Part shown: positions 6,725-15,624 of the stretch, piece after piece | How positions within the stretch are numbered: the stretch's first letter is position 1 | How the letters are laid out: each line of letters begins with the position of its first letter | Assembly (NCBI GenBank): GCA_947478685.1 | Contig: CANJWO010000016.1 | Span: forward strand, 1 to 37,045 | Direction of reading: 5' to 3' | Length of the DNA: 37,045 bases | Origin: Chlamydiota bacterium | GTDB lineage: Bacteria > Chlamydiota > Chlamydiia > Chlamydiales > 2-12-FULL-49-11 | Notes under the pieces: model-generated | Told to the model about the DNA's origin: nothing | The model's database searches: none | What the model saw: only the letters and a program-made list of their open reading frames with translations | Made by a program: the position numbers and the translations under genes

Positions 6725-8448
6725 TGAATAAATGTTTTGTTATCAGTTTATTGTTCGCGACCTCTTTTTTATCCTCGGATGAAAAAGAGTTTGCTAAGGG
6801 GATAACCTCTTGTTTATTGATTAAAGATTATTCTGCGGCTGTCAATCTTGGAAAAACGGCTATAGGAGTCTATCCTAAATCGCATCAAATCCAATCTTTG
6901 TGCATTCGGTCTCTTGCGGAAAATGGAGAGAGCTTAGAGGCTCTCAAGCTCTTTCAAAAAGAATTCTCAGAAAGGACCCTCAAAGATAATTTTTCCCTTC
7001 TAGAATCTATTGCATGGGCAACTCTTATACATAGTGAGGAAAAGTCTGAGATGGCAAGAGTCTCTTCGTTAATTGGAGCCTCTCTTACTCAAGATAGCAG
7101 AACTGTTGACTTGGTTATGGATGCGCTCGAATCATCTAATATTTTACTTAGATCATTTGCTCTTAGATTAGCGCCTCAATATAACGATCGAATTGTCCAA
7201 AAAAGAGTCTTGGAGCTCTTAAAGAAAGAAAAAAATTGGTATGTCCGCATTGAGATGCTGCAAACAGTCGGATTTATGAAACTTAAAGAGGCTACCCCTT
7301 TTCTGAAAGAGCTTATCGCTAGCCCTTCGGTGACACAAGAGGAAAAAATCTCGGCCATTCATGCCCTTGTTAATATTTATGAGGATGTTTCAGATAAAGA
7401 CTTAGATCTTTTGCTAAAGCATAAAAGATCGGGGCTTAGAGAGCTTGGAATTGCCATCATTGACCACTTTGATAAAAGAGATAAAATTTCTCTCCTTATT
7501 CCATTATTAAATGATCCTTCTCCACATGTGAGAAGTCTTGTACTATCTGTTTTAGGGACAATGGAAGTAGATGAAAAAATCCTTTTTCAAGCGGGAAAAG
7601 AACTCGATTCTTTGATGAAGGATATTCATCCAGAAGTTGCGATTTTAGCTGCCTGGTTAAAATTAAGGCTAGACGCAGATGAAGGGAGAGAAAATATTGT
7701 AAATTGGGTAGTCTCCAAAGATTTGCCTAATGCAAGATTTGCAGCGGCAGTGCTTGGGGCTTCTGGAAGTAAGGGTTCTCACCTCTTAGCAAAACTGCTA
7801 GATGAGGTAACAGATCCTTATATAAAAGCTAATTTAGCCCTTGCGATGATTAAACAAAAAATCTCCTTAAAAAAAGCGATAGATACTCTAAAGACATTTT
7901 TTCTTGAAGTCGAGGGGGAGATTATGTGGCAAGGGGGAATTTACCCAATGTTTAATCAGGTTGTCCCAAGTAATATTCATCATCAGATTCAAATCCCAAG
8001 ATATCCGGCTCTGATGGACCATTTAACTCGGCTTGATTTATTGAATATTTTATGTATCGCAGGATGCACTGAGGCTACCGATCTTGTGAAGAAATTTTTG
8101 AGTAAGCAGATGTGGGGCGTCGTTACAGGAGCCTCTGTTCTGCTAATCGAAGAGGGCGATGGGGAGGCTGTTAACTTAATTCGAAAATTATTGGACGATG
8201 AAAATGAGATAACTAGAATTCAAGCCGCTTTAGCTTTAGCATTTTATGGTGGTGACCCAAAAGTTGCCAAGATATTAGAGATAGCCTATGCCAAAGTTGA
8301 TTGGGAAAGGAAGATTCAGATTTTAGAAGCTCTTGGATTCATCGGCAATCGAGATTCAATCCCCTTTCTCCTTGAAGTGATGAAGGAGCCATTTACCCTT
8401 TTAAGAACCATAGCAGCATCGAGTGTGATTCAATGTCTATATCATTAA
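6724..8448 (+). CDS. Exported HEAT-like repeat protein
   Basis: 574 aa from the ATG at 6724, chosen over an upstream in-frame ATG at 6670. The 6724 start gives the TAATG overlap with the preceding gene and places a signal peptide (NKCFVISLLFATSFLS) at the N-terminus. After about residue 30 there is a TPR-like helical stretch, then many paired helices of HEAT/Armadillo type, for example NWYVRIEMLQTVGFMKLKEA, DPSPHVRSLVLSVLGTME, NEITRIQAALALAFYGGDPK and ERKIQILEALGFIGNRDSIP. Such solenoids are protein-binding scaffolds, and no catalytic motif is seen. The signal peptide suggests a periplasmic or outer-envelope site. The 3' end overlaps the aminopeptidase gene by 16 bp. I recall unannotated proteins of this kind in chlamydiae but cannot name the family. 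Confidence 0.75.
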   Translation: MNKCFVISLLFATSFLSSDEKEFAKGITSCLLIKDYSAAVNLGKTAIGVYPKSHQIQSLCIRSLAENGESLEALKLFQKEFSERTLKDNFSLLESIAWATLIHSEEKSEMARVSSLIGASLTQDSRTVDLVMDALESSNILLRSFALRLAPQYNDRIVQKRVLELLKKEKNWYVRIEMLQTVGFMKLKEATPFLKELIASPSVTQEEKISAIHALVNIYEDVSDKDLDLLLKHKRSGLRELGIAIIDHFDKRDKISLLIPLLNDPSPHVRSLVLSVLGTMEVDEKILFQAGKELDSLMKDIHPEVAILAAWLKLRLDADEGRENIVNWVVSKDLPNARFAAAVLGASGSKGSHLLAKLLDEVTDPYIKANLALAMIKQKISLKKAIDTLKTFFLEVEGEIMWQGGIYPMFNQVVPSNIHHQIQIPRYPALMDHLTRLDLLNILCIAGCTEATDLVKKFLSKQMWGVVTGASVLLIEEGDGEAVNLIRKLLDDENEITRIQAALALAFYGGDPKVAKILEIAYAKVDWERKIQILEALGFIGNRDSIPFLLEVMKEPFTLLRTIAASSVIQCLYH

Positions 8449-9554
8449 TCCAAAAAATTCTAGCGGAAGTTGATCTAGATGGATGGCTTCTCTATGATTT
8501 TCATGGGATCAATCCGACATTTCATAAAATTGTGGGTGTTCCTGAAGGGAGACATATTACTAGAAGGGTCTATTATTGGATTCCTAAGATTGGTACTCCG
8601 TGGAAGATAGCTAATAAAATTGAAGAGCACGTATTAGATGGAATTCCGGGTGAGTTAAAGTGCTATGCACGAAGAGAGGAGTTAGAGGCTTTTCTTTTGC
8701 AAATTTCGGGCAAGGTGGCTATGGAATATTCGATGGAAATTCCATATATCTCCTTTGTTGACGGCGGAACAATTGATTATTTGTGTAGCCTGAAGAAAAT
8801 GGAAATCGCCTCGTCGGGAGTCCTTTTGCAAAGGCTCCTCTCAACACTTGATGAAAAAGGGATAGCATCTCATTTAGAAGCGGCAAAGTTTCTGGACAAA
8901 GTTGTAAGAGATGCCTCTGAGTATATTCGAAATACCCTTCCTTATGAGAAAGATGTTGTCGACTATATTATGAAGCGATTTAAAGAAGAGGGTTTTACTA
9001 CTGAGCACGCCCCAATTGTAGCCAAAGGTTCAAATTCTGCAAATCCACATTACGAGCTAAAAGGGAGGGGAGATAAGATTGAAAATGGCGATTTTATCTT
9101 AATCGACCTTTGGTGTAAGAAAAATTACCCGGGGTCTATATATGGAGACATTACAAGAGTCTTCATGCTGGGAGAGCCCTCATTAAAGATGAAAGAGGCG
9201 TTTAGTGCAGTTAGAGAGGCTCAAAAAATCGGTGTTAGCCAAATCAAAGTCGGTGCTCGCGGTGCTGATGTAGATACAGCTTCAAGAGAATATCTTGAAA
9301 AAAGAGGGTATGGTCAATATATTCTTCATAGGCTCGGTCACAGCATTGATACAGATCTTCATGGAAGTGGGGCTAATTTTGATAGTTTTGAATCTTTTGA
9401 TACACGTAAATTAATACTAAACACTTGTTACTCTGTAGAGCCAGCCCTCTATTTTCCAGGAGAATTTGGTATCAGGTTAGAGCATGACGTCCTTCTAACA
9501 AAAGATGGCGTTCATGTTACAGGCGGAGTTCAAGAAGAGATCATCTGCTTGTAA
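8433..9554 (+). CDS. M24 family Xaa-Pro aminopeptidase/dipeptidase
   Basis: Pita-bread fold metallopeptidase that cleaves N-terminal residues ahead of proline or Xaa-Pro dipeptides. All five dimetal ligands are visible in order: Asp225 (LIDLWCKK), Asp239 (YGDITRVF), His303 (HRLGHSIDTD), Glu336 (SVEPALYF) and Glu350 (IRLEHDV), with the supporting His310 in DLHGSG. Residues 1-150 form the creatinase-like N-terminal domain. Length 373 aa suits PepQ/PepP-like enzymes. There is no signal peptide. It starts inside the end of the HEAT-like gene, so it is the last gene of that three-gene unit. Its last 25 bp overlap tail-to-tail with the ABC-F gene. Which subtype (PepP or PepQ) is not decided by the sequence. 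Confidence 0.88.
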   Translation: MSISLIQKILAEVDLDGWLLYDFHGINPTFHKIVGVPEGRHITRRVYYWIPKIGTPWKIANKIEEHVLDGIPGELKCYARREELEAFLLQISGKVAMEYSMEIPYISFVDGGTIDYLCSLKKMEIASSGVLLQRLLSTLDEKGIASHLEAAKFLDKVVRDASEYIRNTLPYEKDVVDYIMKRFKEEGFTTEHAPIVAKGSNSANPHYELKGRGDKIENGDFILIDLWCKKNYPGSIYGDITRVFMLGEPSLKMKEAFSAVREAQKIGVSQIKVGARGADVDTASREYLEKRGYGQYILHRLGHSIDTDLHGSGANFDSFESFDTRKLILNTCYSVEPALYFPGEFGIRLEHDVLLTKDGVHVTGGVQEEIICL

Positions 9555-11254
9555 AGTGCGTCGATTTGCTCGGCTCTATCGCTTGTGGCTTTTGAGAGAG
9601 CTTGGATCTTTGCGAGATCACCTTTTGTAGATGCTTCTGCGAGGAGATCGTAGTCTTTTTCTTGAGCCTCTTCAAGAGCAGTGATTTTTTTCTCTAATTC
9701 CTTTACCTCTTTTTCAAGAAGGGGCTTCTTTGGGAGTTCTTTTTGCTTTTGTGATTTGGATTTAGGTTTTTCCTCTTCCCAGCCCTGTTTCTCTAGAAAT
9801 TCTGTATAATTGCCAAGAAAGATCTCTTGTCTATTCTCATGACAGACAATCAGTTTATCAAGTTCAAGTCTCTTGAGAATCAGTTCGCTATGGGTAACAA
9901 TTATAAATGTCTCACTAAAATCATTTAAAGCATCAATAAGCGCTTCAACCGATTCTATATCAAGGTGATGGGTCGGTTCATCGAGAAGGAGTAAATTACA
10001 TGGGTCGGCAATGATTTTACCCAAAAGAACACGGCTTTTTTCACCTCCAGAAAGGACGCTAATTTTCTTCGTGGAGAGATCTCCGCTAAAGAGCATTTGT
10101 CCACAGATTGCTTTAACATCTGAATAGGGAAGATTTGGATTTCCGAGTTTTACCTCTTCTTCAATTGTCCGGTCTTTATGAAGACGCTCAATATTTGTTT
10201 GACCAAAGTAGCCAATTACAACTTGATCTGCATAATTGACAGAGCCCGATATGGGTTTTAGATCTTTTGCAATAAGGCGGAGGAGGGTCGATTTTCCATA
10301 TCCGTTTTTTCCTATAACTGCAATTCGGTCACCTTGCTCAAGGAGAAGAGAGAAATTTTCAATTAACGGGATATCAGTATATGCAAAGGAGACATCTTTG
10401 ATCTCTCCAACTTTTTCGCCGGGAAGAGTGCGGACACGAAATGAGAAGTCAAGGTTATAGAGAGATTTAAGCGCTTCAAGGGCGGGGATTTTATCGAGAG
10501 CTTTTTTCCTCGCACCAGCCTGAGCCGCTTTTGATGCTTTTGCACCAAAACGGTCGATGAAAGATTGGAGGTGTGCTTTCTTTTTGTCTTGGTTCACCCT
10601 CGTTTTTTCATGGATCTCTTCTTGCGCGGCAATTTGAGTGAAGAAATCGATGCTACTTCCAACGAGTTTGCGTACTTTTTTTCGAATAATTCCGAGAGTG
10701 TGAGTGGTGATGCTATCCATAAATTCTCGATCGTGGCAGATGACAATTAGTTCGCCAGGCCACTTACTCAGAATTCTGCTTAAAAAACGCATAGAAAGAA
10801 TATCGAGATAGTTTGTCGGTTCATCGAGGAGGAGGCAGTCGGGTTCTGATAGGAGAAGTTTTGCGAGGTTCAGGCGGAGCTGATAGCCGCCCGATAGATC
10901 TTTTGGTGATTTTTCAAACTGCTCTTCGCTAAAGCCTAAGCCAAGGAGCATTTTTTCTGCTTTATAAACATCACACTGTTCATCTACTGGAAGCCCGAGT
11001 ACAGTCTCATCGAGGACCGTTGCTTCTGTAAAGCGGATATGCTGCTCTAGCCATCCAATTCTGTAACCCTTGGCAATTCCAATTGTTCCACCATCTTGCT
11101 TCTCCATGCCCATTAAAAGGCGAAATAGAGTCGATTTTCCAGAACCATTCCGACCAATAAGTCCAGCTCGCTCTTTGCGGCCAAGTGAAAATGAGACATT
11201 TTCTAAAAGAGGAATGCCATTATAAGAGAGTGATATGTTTTCAAGCTGAATCAT
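9530..11254 (-). CDS. ABC-F family ATPase (translation factor, Uup/ABCF-like)
   Basis: Two ABC ATPase domains in one 574-aa soluble chain with no membrane segment, the ABC-F arrangement. First domain: Walker A GRNGSGKST at 34-42, signature SGGYQ at 121, Walker B LLLDEPTNYLD at 141. Second: GKNGYGKST at 315-323, LSGGEKSRV at 401, LLLLDEPTHHLD at 421. Between them lies the charged helical linker (about 205-265, basic and Ala-rich), which in this family reaches the ribosomal P-site tRNA. The C-terminus (about 510-574) is a Glu/Lys-rich coiled coil as in Uup. Expected role: ribosome-associated ATPase that relieves stalled translation; antibiotic-protection members also exist but nothing points to one here. 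It lies 6 bp downstream of the 11261 gene on the same strand, probably one operon. Confidence 0.92.
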   Translation of the reverse strand: MIQLENISLSYNGIPLLENVSFSLGRKERAGLIGRNGSGKSTLFRLLMGMEKQDGGTIGIAKGYRIGWLEQHIRFTEATVLDETVLGLPVDEQCDVYKAEKMLLGLGFSEEQFEKSPKDLSGGYQLRLNLAKLLLSEPDCLLLDEPTNYLDILSMRFLSRILSKWPGELIVICHDREFMDSITTHTLGIIRKKVRKLVGSSIDFFTQIAAQEEIHEKTRVNQDKKKAHLQSFIDRFGAKASKAAQAGARKKALDKIPALEALKSLYNLDFSFRVRTLPGEKVGEIKDVSFAYTDIPLIENFSLLLEQGDRIAVIGKNGYGKSTLLRLIAKDLKPISGSVNYADQVVIGYFGQTNIERLHKDRTIEEEVKLGNPNLPYSDVKAICGQMLFSGDLSTKKISVLSGGEKSRVLLGKIIADPCNLLLLDEPTHHLDIESVEALIDALNDFSETFIIVTHSELILKRLELDKLIVCHENRQEIFLGNYTEFLEKQGWEEEKPKSKSQKQKELPKKPLLEKEVKELEKKITALEEAQEKDYDLLAEASTKGDLAKIQALSKATSDRAEQIDALYKQMISS

Positions 11255-11260
11255 AGCGTA

Positions 11261-12517
11261 CTATGATATCCCAAGCGCTGCTATTTTGGCTTCTACAATT
11301 TCTTTAATTTGAGGATTTATTCGAAACATGATCTCTCTTCTTGCTTTGCTTGGGTTTGTTGCATCTAGAGTAGATGCAATTTGATCAGCTATTGCAGTCT
11401 CAGCAGCAGTGAATTCGAGGCCAATCGGAAAAATCTCTCCGTACTCAAGTTGTTTGCGGGTAAGAAGGCATCGAGAGACAAGGGTTCTAAGAGAATGGGC
11501 ATCATAATCGGCAAACTGTTTTCTAAATTGTGTATTAACGGCCTGTTCAATGTATGGGGCAAGTTCTAAATTTCGATAGAGAGCTCTTGCTTTTTTAGGT
11601 GTTATATCATCTGAAAGATTTAGCTTGGCGAGGATTGTAGTGATTTTATCCCAGTGTTCTGTGGGAAAGATGTCTGTTGGTCTCCTAGCTGCATTTGCGA
11701 CAATATATGAGGCCATCTCTTTATGTGCATTTAGTAGATCTCTTCGTGAAATGCCGTGCGTTGTTGGGTCGAACATGAAAAAGATGTCGTCTTTATGATC
11801 TCTATTCCGACTTTTAGTGCAATGTCCTGTCCCTTCGTAAGTTCCTGTTGTATTAAGGTTTAATCCAACATAGGCTAGATACATTTCATGGACACGTAAT
11901 GCAAGATATCTATCGACAGTCTCTGATTTGCTAGCCCTCCCTGTTATTACTTCGGCTGTATATTTTTCGAAGGTAAGTGGATGGCGAGTTAAGTCTCTTG
12001 TGGCCATTTTATAGGCTTGATAGTTTTCTGGCTCTTTTTCCGTTGAAAATTTCGCTGCACTATGAAAAATATCAGTAATGTCTTGTAATGCTTTGTTACC
12101 TTCCTCTCGAAGAACATCATACCTTGCTCGGATCGGTATAAGACGATCGCCAGGAGTGTGAATTAGTCGAGTTTTAATATTTTTATCAACTCGTTCTTCA
12201 AAGATTTGAGCATCTGCATGCTTTGCGGCATCCAATTTGCAGGGATGAAAAAAAACTTTATCAGTAATATATAAACCGACACCAAGTAGCCCGACAATGA
12301 CTTGAAGGCTTTCCACTGCGAAAAAAGCAGCATACCAGATTCCTAAACAGGCAAGGGCAGTAAATGCCACGAGACTAATGACCGCAAAAATATCATTTTT
12401 ATACCTGAGCCACTTGTGCTCTTTGATATCTTTTGACAAATCAATATTTAACAATGGGTTATAACTCAAATATTGATCGGGACGGACTGGGATTGCCGGT
12501 CTTATTGCCTGTGCCAT
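11261..12517 (-). CDS. Candidate Inc-type membrane protein with bilobed hydrophobic domain
   Basis: 418 aa, not recognised by family. A short N-terminal tail of about 42 residues is followed by two closely spaced hydrophobic helices (about 43-66, DIFAVISLVAFTALACLGIW, and 70-88, SLQVIVGLLGVGLYITD). A long, charged, soluble helical region of more than 300 residues comes after. A single bilobed hydrophobic domain of about 40 residues near one end is the hallmark of chlamydial inclusion-membrane (Inc) proteins, which are type III secreted; there is no cleavable signal peptide, which also fits. A strong ribosome site (AGAGGAGA) and a TATACT-like box lie upstream. Its pairing 6 bp ahead of an ABC-F gene is unusual. 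An ordinary two-helix inner-membrane protein remains possible. Confidence 0.6.
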   Translation of the reverse strand: MAQAIRPAIPVRPDQYLSYNPLLNIDLSKDIKEHKWLRYKNDIFAVISLVAFTALACLGIWYAAFFAVESLQVIVGLLGVGLYITDKVFFHPCKLDAAKHADAQIFEERVDKNIKTRLIHTPGDRLIPIRARYDVLREEGNKALQDITDIFHSAAKFSTEKEPENYQAYKMATRDLTRHPLTFEKYTAEVITGRASKSETVDRYLALRVHEMYLAYVGLNLNTTGTYEGTGHCTKSRNRDHKDDIFFMFDPTTHGISRRDLLNAHKEMASYIVANAARRPTDIFPTEHWDKITTILAKLNLSDDITPKKARALYRNLELAPYIEQAVNTQFRKQFADYDAHSLRTLVSRCLLTRKQLEYGEIFPIGLEFTAAETAIADQIASTLDATNPSKARREIMFRINPQIKEIVEAKIAALGIS

Positions 12518-12565
12518 AATTTCTCCTCTTTCTATCTATAGTATAATTAAGGGGGGAGTATAAAT

Positions 12566-12982
12566 CTACACAAGATACTGTAAAGCAATTTTTTGCATTT
12601 TAAGGAAGAGGCTTTTTAAGCCATGAGCCCTCGTGGGGGAGAGAGATGCAAAAATATTTAAATCGGAGAGAATGACGGGGGGGTGGGTAATAATAAATTC
12701 TGGAGACTCATTGTTATATAGGAGAAGGAGAATCGCTGCAAGGCCTTTGGAGATAAGGGCATCGGAATCGCACTCGAAATGTAAAGTATTATTTATAATA
12801 GAAAAATTAAGATAGAGCTTGCTCTGACACCCTTCAACTAAATTTTCAGGGGTTTTATAGAGCGGATTCATTGGGGGAAGTTTTCGGCCTAAAGAAATAA
12901 TCAGCTCGTAGCGCTCCTCAGCGGTCTTGCATGAGGAAAAAAGTTTTTTGACTTCGTCTTGTTTATTAGGGCAAGTATTCAT
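12566..12982 (-). CDS. sufE: SufE family sulfur acceptor for Fe-S cluster assembly
   Basis: SufE accepts persulfide sulfur from the cysteine desulfurase SufS and passes it to the SufBCD scaffold in the cytoplasm. The family pattern is clear: ERYELIISLGRKLPPMNP, then VEGCQSKLYLN with the sulfur-carrying cysteine at residue 52, then CDSDALISKGLAAILLLL and SPTRAHGLKSLF. The start at ATG 12982 gives 138 aa, the length of E. coli SufE with its cysteine at 51. The longer frame begins with TTG at 13024 and adds 14 residues without a better ribosome site. It diverges from infA. Confidence 0.9.
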   Translation of the reverse strand: MNTCPNKQDEVKKLFSSCKTAEERYELIISLGRKLPPMNPLYKTPENLVEGCQSKLYLNFSIINNTLHFECDSDALISKGLAAILLLLYNNESPEFIITHPPVILSDLNIFASLSPTRAHGLKSLFLKMQKIALQYLV

Positions 12983-13049
12983 TTTTTCTTTGAGAATAAT
13001 AAGCGGTCTACTATTATGGTTCAACAGAATTGACTAAGGATAGAGGAAT

Positions 13050-13271
13050 ATGTCGAATAAAGAAGATATGATGGAATTGGAAGGGATTGTAAAAGATCTT
13101 TTACCTAATATGACGTTTGTTGTGCAGCTTACTAATGGTGTAAATATTAATGCACACTTATGCGGAAAAATGCGCATGAGAAACATTCGCGTACTTGTAG
13201 GCGATAAAGTTACAGTAGAGATGTCATCATATGATTTAACTAAGGGCAGAATCACTTACCGACAAAAATGA
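13050..13271 (+). CDS. infA: Translation initiation factor IF-1
   Basis: 73-aa S1/OB-fold protein: [58 protein letters not shown], the standard IF-1 sequence. It binds the ribosomal A site on the 30S subunit and helps IF-2 and IF-3 select initiator tRNA. AGAGG lies upstream of the ATG. Position ahead of tRNA-Thr and tuf is the chlamydial order. A short hairpin with nine T residues follows, so it seems to be its own transcription unit. Confidence 0.96.
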   Translation: MSNKEDMMELEGIVKDLLPNMTFVVQLTNGVNINAHLCGKMRMRNIRVLVGDKVTVEMSSYDLTKGRITYRQK

Positions 13272-13280
13272 TCTTTTTTT

Positions 13281-13305
13281 CGAGAATGTTTCTTGCTTTT
13301 TTTTT
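13281..13305 (+). terminator. Intrinsic terminator after infA
   Basis: CGAGAA pairs with TTCTTG around TGT (one G-T pair), then C and nine T. The stem is short, but the T-run is strong and it lies 9 nt after the infA stop. Confidence 0.55.
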
Positions 13306-13391
13306 GAAATAAGGATATGCTCTTGGGCATTCTTTGTTTTAGGGGATAAGATTTAATTTGTTATTATAAACAGGAACGAAAAAGTTGCTCA

Positions 13392-13463
13392 GCCCAGGTA
13401 GCTCAGAGGTAGAGCACTTGCATGGTAAGCAAGGGGTCGCAGGTTCGATTCCTGTTTTGGGCA
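13392..13463 (+). tRNA. tRNA-Thr (GGT anticodon)
   Basis: Acceptor GCCCAGG with TTTGGGC (two G-T pairs), D arm GCTC-AGAGGTA-GAGC, anticodon arm CTTGC-ATGGTAA-GCAAG (anticodon GGU, threonine), T arm GCAGG-TTCGATT-CCTGT, discriminator A. CCA is not encoded. It precedes tuf by 40 bp and is probably cotranscribed with it, as in other chlamydiae. Confidence 0.95.
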
Positions 13464-13503
13464 AGAAAAGAAATATTTTAAGGTCTATCGGAGGAATTTC
13501 TAA

Positions 13504-14688
13504 ATGGCAAAAGAAGTATTTAAAAGGGATAAACCCCACGTTAATATTGGTACCATTGGACACGTTGACCATGGTAAAACAAGCTTAACGGCGGCCATTA
13601 CTAAGGTTTTGGCAAAGAAAGGCGGAGCAAAATTTAGAGCATATGACTCTATTGACAATGCGCCGGAAGAAAAGGCACGTGGAATTACCATCAATGCCAG
13701 CCATGTTGAGTATGAAACAGCAAATCGGCACTATGCGCACGTCGACTGTCCCGGACACGCCGACTATGTTAAAAACATGATTACAGGTGCAGCTCAAATG
13801 GACGGAGCTATACTTGTGGTTGCAGCAACTGATGGTGCGATGCCGCAAACTAAAGAACATATTCTGCTTGCAAAACAAGTGGGTGTGCCTGCGATTGTGG
13901 TTTTTATCAACAAATGCGACATGATTGTTAAGGGTGACGAAGAGCTTCTTGATCTTGTAGAGATGGAAATCGCGGAACTTCTTGAATTACAAGGCTATAA
14001 GAATGTAAGAATTGTTAAAGGTTCTGCTCTGAAAGCTCTAGAAGGCGATCCTGTATGGGAAAAACAAATTGAAGAACTTATGGCTGCAGTGGATGAATCA
14101 ATTCCAACTCCAGTACGTGATGTTGACAAACCATTCCTAATGCCTGTTGAGGACGTGTTCTCAATTTCAGGTCGTGGAACGGTTGCTACAGGTAGAATTG
14201 AGCGTGGAATTATCAAAATTAACGATAAAGCCGAGCTTGTTGGATTAAGAGTTACAAAAGACGCTGTTATTACGGGTGTTGAGATGTTTAATAAGACTCT
14301 TGATGAAGGTAGAGCTGGTGAAAACGTTGGAATTCTTCTTCGTGGTGTTGAGAAAAATGATATTGAGAGAGGGATGGTACTTGCTGCTCCTGGATCATGT
14401 AAGCCTCACACAAAATTTGAAGCTGAAGTCTATATCCTGACAAAAGAAGAAGGGGGAAGACATAAACCTTTCTTTGACGGATACCGTCCACAGTTCTATT
14501 TTAGAACAACAGACGTTACTGGAACACTTCATCTTCCTGCGGGAACTGAAATGGTTATGCCAGGTGATAACATTCGCATTAGCGGAGAGCTTATCGCCCC
14601 TGTAGCGATGGAAGAAGGGATGCGTTTTGCAATCCGTGAAGGTGGCCGAACTATCGGTGCTGGAACAATTGCGAAAATTGTACTTTAG
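13504..14688 (+). CDS. tuf: Elongation factor Tu
   Basis: GTPase that carries aminoacyl-tRNA to the ribosomal A site. The 394-aa chain has the full set of GTPase motifs: [11 protein letters not shown] (G1, about 19-29), [12 protein letters not shown] (G2), DCPGHADY (G3), NKCD (G4, with Cys where Val is usual) and GSALKAL (G5). Domains 2 and 3 follow ([38 protein letters not shown]). GGAGG lies 8 nt before the ATG. It sits between tRNA-Thr and tRNA-Trp genes, so a polycistronic RNA would need processing to free the tRNAs. Confidence 0.98.
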   Translation: MAKEVFKRDKPHVNIGTIGHVDHGKTSLTAAITKVLAKKGGAKFRAYDSIDNAPEEKARGITINASHVEYETANRHYAHVDCPGHADYVKNMITGAAQMDGAILVVAATDGAMPQTKEHILLAKQVGVPAIVVFINKCDMIVKGDEELLDLVEMEIAELLELQGYKNVRIVKGSALKALEGDPVWEKQIEELMAAVDESIPTPVRDVDKPFLMPVEDVFSISGRGTVATGRIERGIIKINDKAELVGLRVTKDAVITGVEMFNKTLDEGRAGENVGILLRGVEKNDIERGMVLAAPGSCKPHTKFEAEVYILTKEEGGRHKPFFDGYRPQFYFRTTDVTGTLHLPAGTEMVMPGDNIRISGELIAPVAMEEGMRFAIREGGRTIGAGTIAKIVL

Positions 14689-14700
14689 TAGATATTTGAG

Positions 14701-14723
14701 AGGGGAGAGCAATCTCCCTTCTT
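14701..14723 (+). terminator. Hairpin between tuf and tRNA-Trp
   Basis: GGGAGA pairs with TCTCCC around GCAA, extendable by two pairs, followed only by TTCTT. The weak T-tail suggests a partial terminator or an RNA-processing stem that sets the high tuf level relative to secE-nusG downstream. Confidence 0.45.
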
Positions 14724-14735
14724 AAAAACTTACAC

Positions 14736-14808
14736 GGGTGTGTAGCTCAGTTGGTAGAGCGACGGTCTCCAAAGCCGTAGGTCGGGGGTTCGAAGCCCTC
14801 CGCACTCG
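14736..14808 (+). tRNA. tRNA-Trp (CCA anticodon)
   Basis: Acceptor GGGTGTG with CGCACTC (two G-T pairs), D arm GCTC-AGTTGGTA-GAGC, anticodon arm ACGGT-CTCCAAA-GCCGT (anticodon CCA, tryptophan), T arm GGGGG-TTCGAAG-CCCTC, discriminator G as expected for tRNA-Trp. CCA is not encoded. It lies 20 bp ahead of secE, the conserved chlamydial position. Confidence 0.95.
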
Positions 14809-14828
14809 TATAACGAATAGGAAGTAAA

Positions 14829-15071
14829 GTGAAAGAAGAAACAATTTCTCTAGTTCAGGAGACAAAAAGTCAAATGAGAAGAGGTTACGTTAAAGAGCTC
14901 AAAGAAGAATTGAAAAGGGTCTCTTGGACGTCTAAAGGTGAGCTTTTTCATTCTACGAAAATTGTAGTAGGATCGACATTTGTATTTGGATTTGGAGTTT
15001 ATTTGGTCGATTTAGTGATACAGGGAAGTTTAAACGGATTACATTCCTTAGTTTTTAAAGTGATAGGTTAG
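14829..15071 (+). CDS. secE: Preprotein translocase subunit SecE
   Basis: Small clamp subunit of the SecYEG channel in the inner membrane. 80 aa from a GTG start preceded by AGGAAGT. It has the conserved amphipathic element LKEELKRVSWTSKGELFHST and one membrane helix (about 43-64, IVVGSTFVFGFGVYLVDLVI). The single-helix form is the usual one outside gamma-proteobacteria. nusG begins 5 bp after the stop. Confidence 0.93.
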   Translation: MKEETISLVQETKSQMRRGYVKELKEELKRVSWTSKGELFHSTKIVVGSTFVFGFGVYLVDLVIQGSLNGLHSLVFKVIG

Positions 15072-15075
15072 ATCA

Positions 15076-15615
15076 ATGGATCATAAGTGGTACATTCTAC
15101 AAGTTTTGTCCAATCGAGAGAAGAAGGCTAAACGGACTATAGAAGAGAATCTTGAAGTAATGGGTATGAAAGATTTTATTCAGGAAATCCTTTTGCCTAC
15201 GGAAAACGTTCTCGATGTGAAGAAGGGAGATCAAAAGGTTCAAGAGAAGTTGATTTGGCCTGGATATCTTTTGGTAAAGATGATTTTAAGTGATGAAAGT
15301 TGGCATTATATTAAAGAGACTAACGGTATTGTCGGTTTTTTAGGTGGGGGTGCGCCAACTCCTCTGTCTGATCAAGAAGTAGAAGACATACTCAAGGATT
15401 TAAGGAAGAAAAAAGAAGAGGTTGTTCTTAAGCACGATATTCGAGTAGGTGACGCTGTTAAAATTATCGACGGGGTCTTTATTAATTTCGCGGGAACAGT
15501 TACTGAAGTCTTCCATGAGAAGGGTAGGCTCAGTGTCCTCGTCTCTATTTTCGGTCGAGATACACGAGTAGACGACCTTGAGTTCTGGCAAGTTGAAAAA
15601 AATGCAGTAGAATAA
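15076..15615 (+). CDS. nusG: Transcription termination/antitermination factor NusG
   Basis: Binds RNA polymerase and links it to Rho or the ribosome. The NGN domain covers about 1-110 (KWYILQVLSNREKKAKRTIE, LIWPGYLLVKMILSD, GIVGFLGGG). The KOW domain is about 124-158 (VGDAVKIIDGVFINFAGTV). 179 aa is standard. It is packed between secE and rplK (9-bp gap). Confidence 0.96.
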   Translation: MDHKWYILQVLSNREKKAKRTIEENLEVMGMKDFIQEILLPTENVLDVKKGDQKVQEKLIWPGYLLVKMILSDESWHYIKETNGIVGFLGGGAPTPLSDQEVEDILKDLRKKKEEVVLKHDIRVGDAVKIIDGVFINFAGTVTEVFHEKGRLSVLVSIFGRDTRVDDLEFWQVEKNAVE

Positions 15616-15624
15616 GGACATACG

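Noticed and set aside
13580-14712. Several minus-strand frames opposite tuf
   Set aside because: Antisense shadows of a strongly conserved gene.
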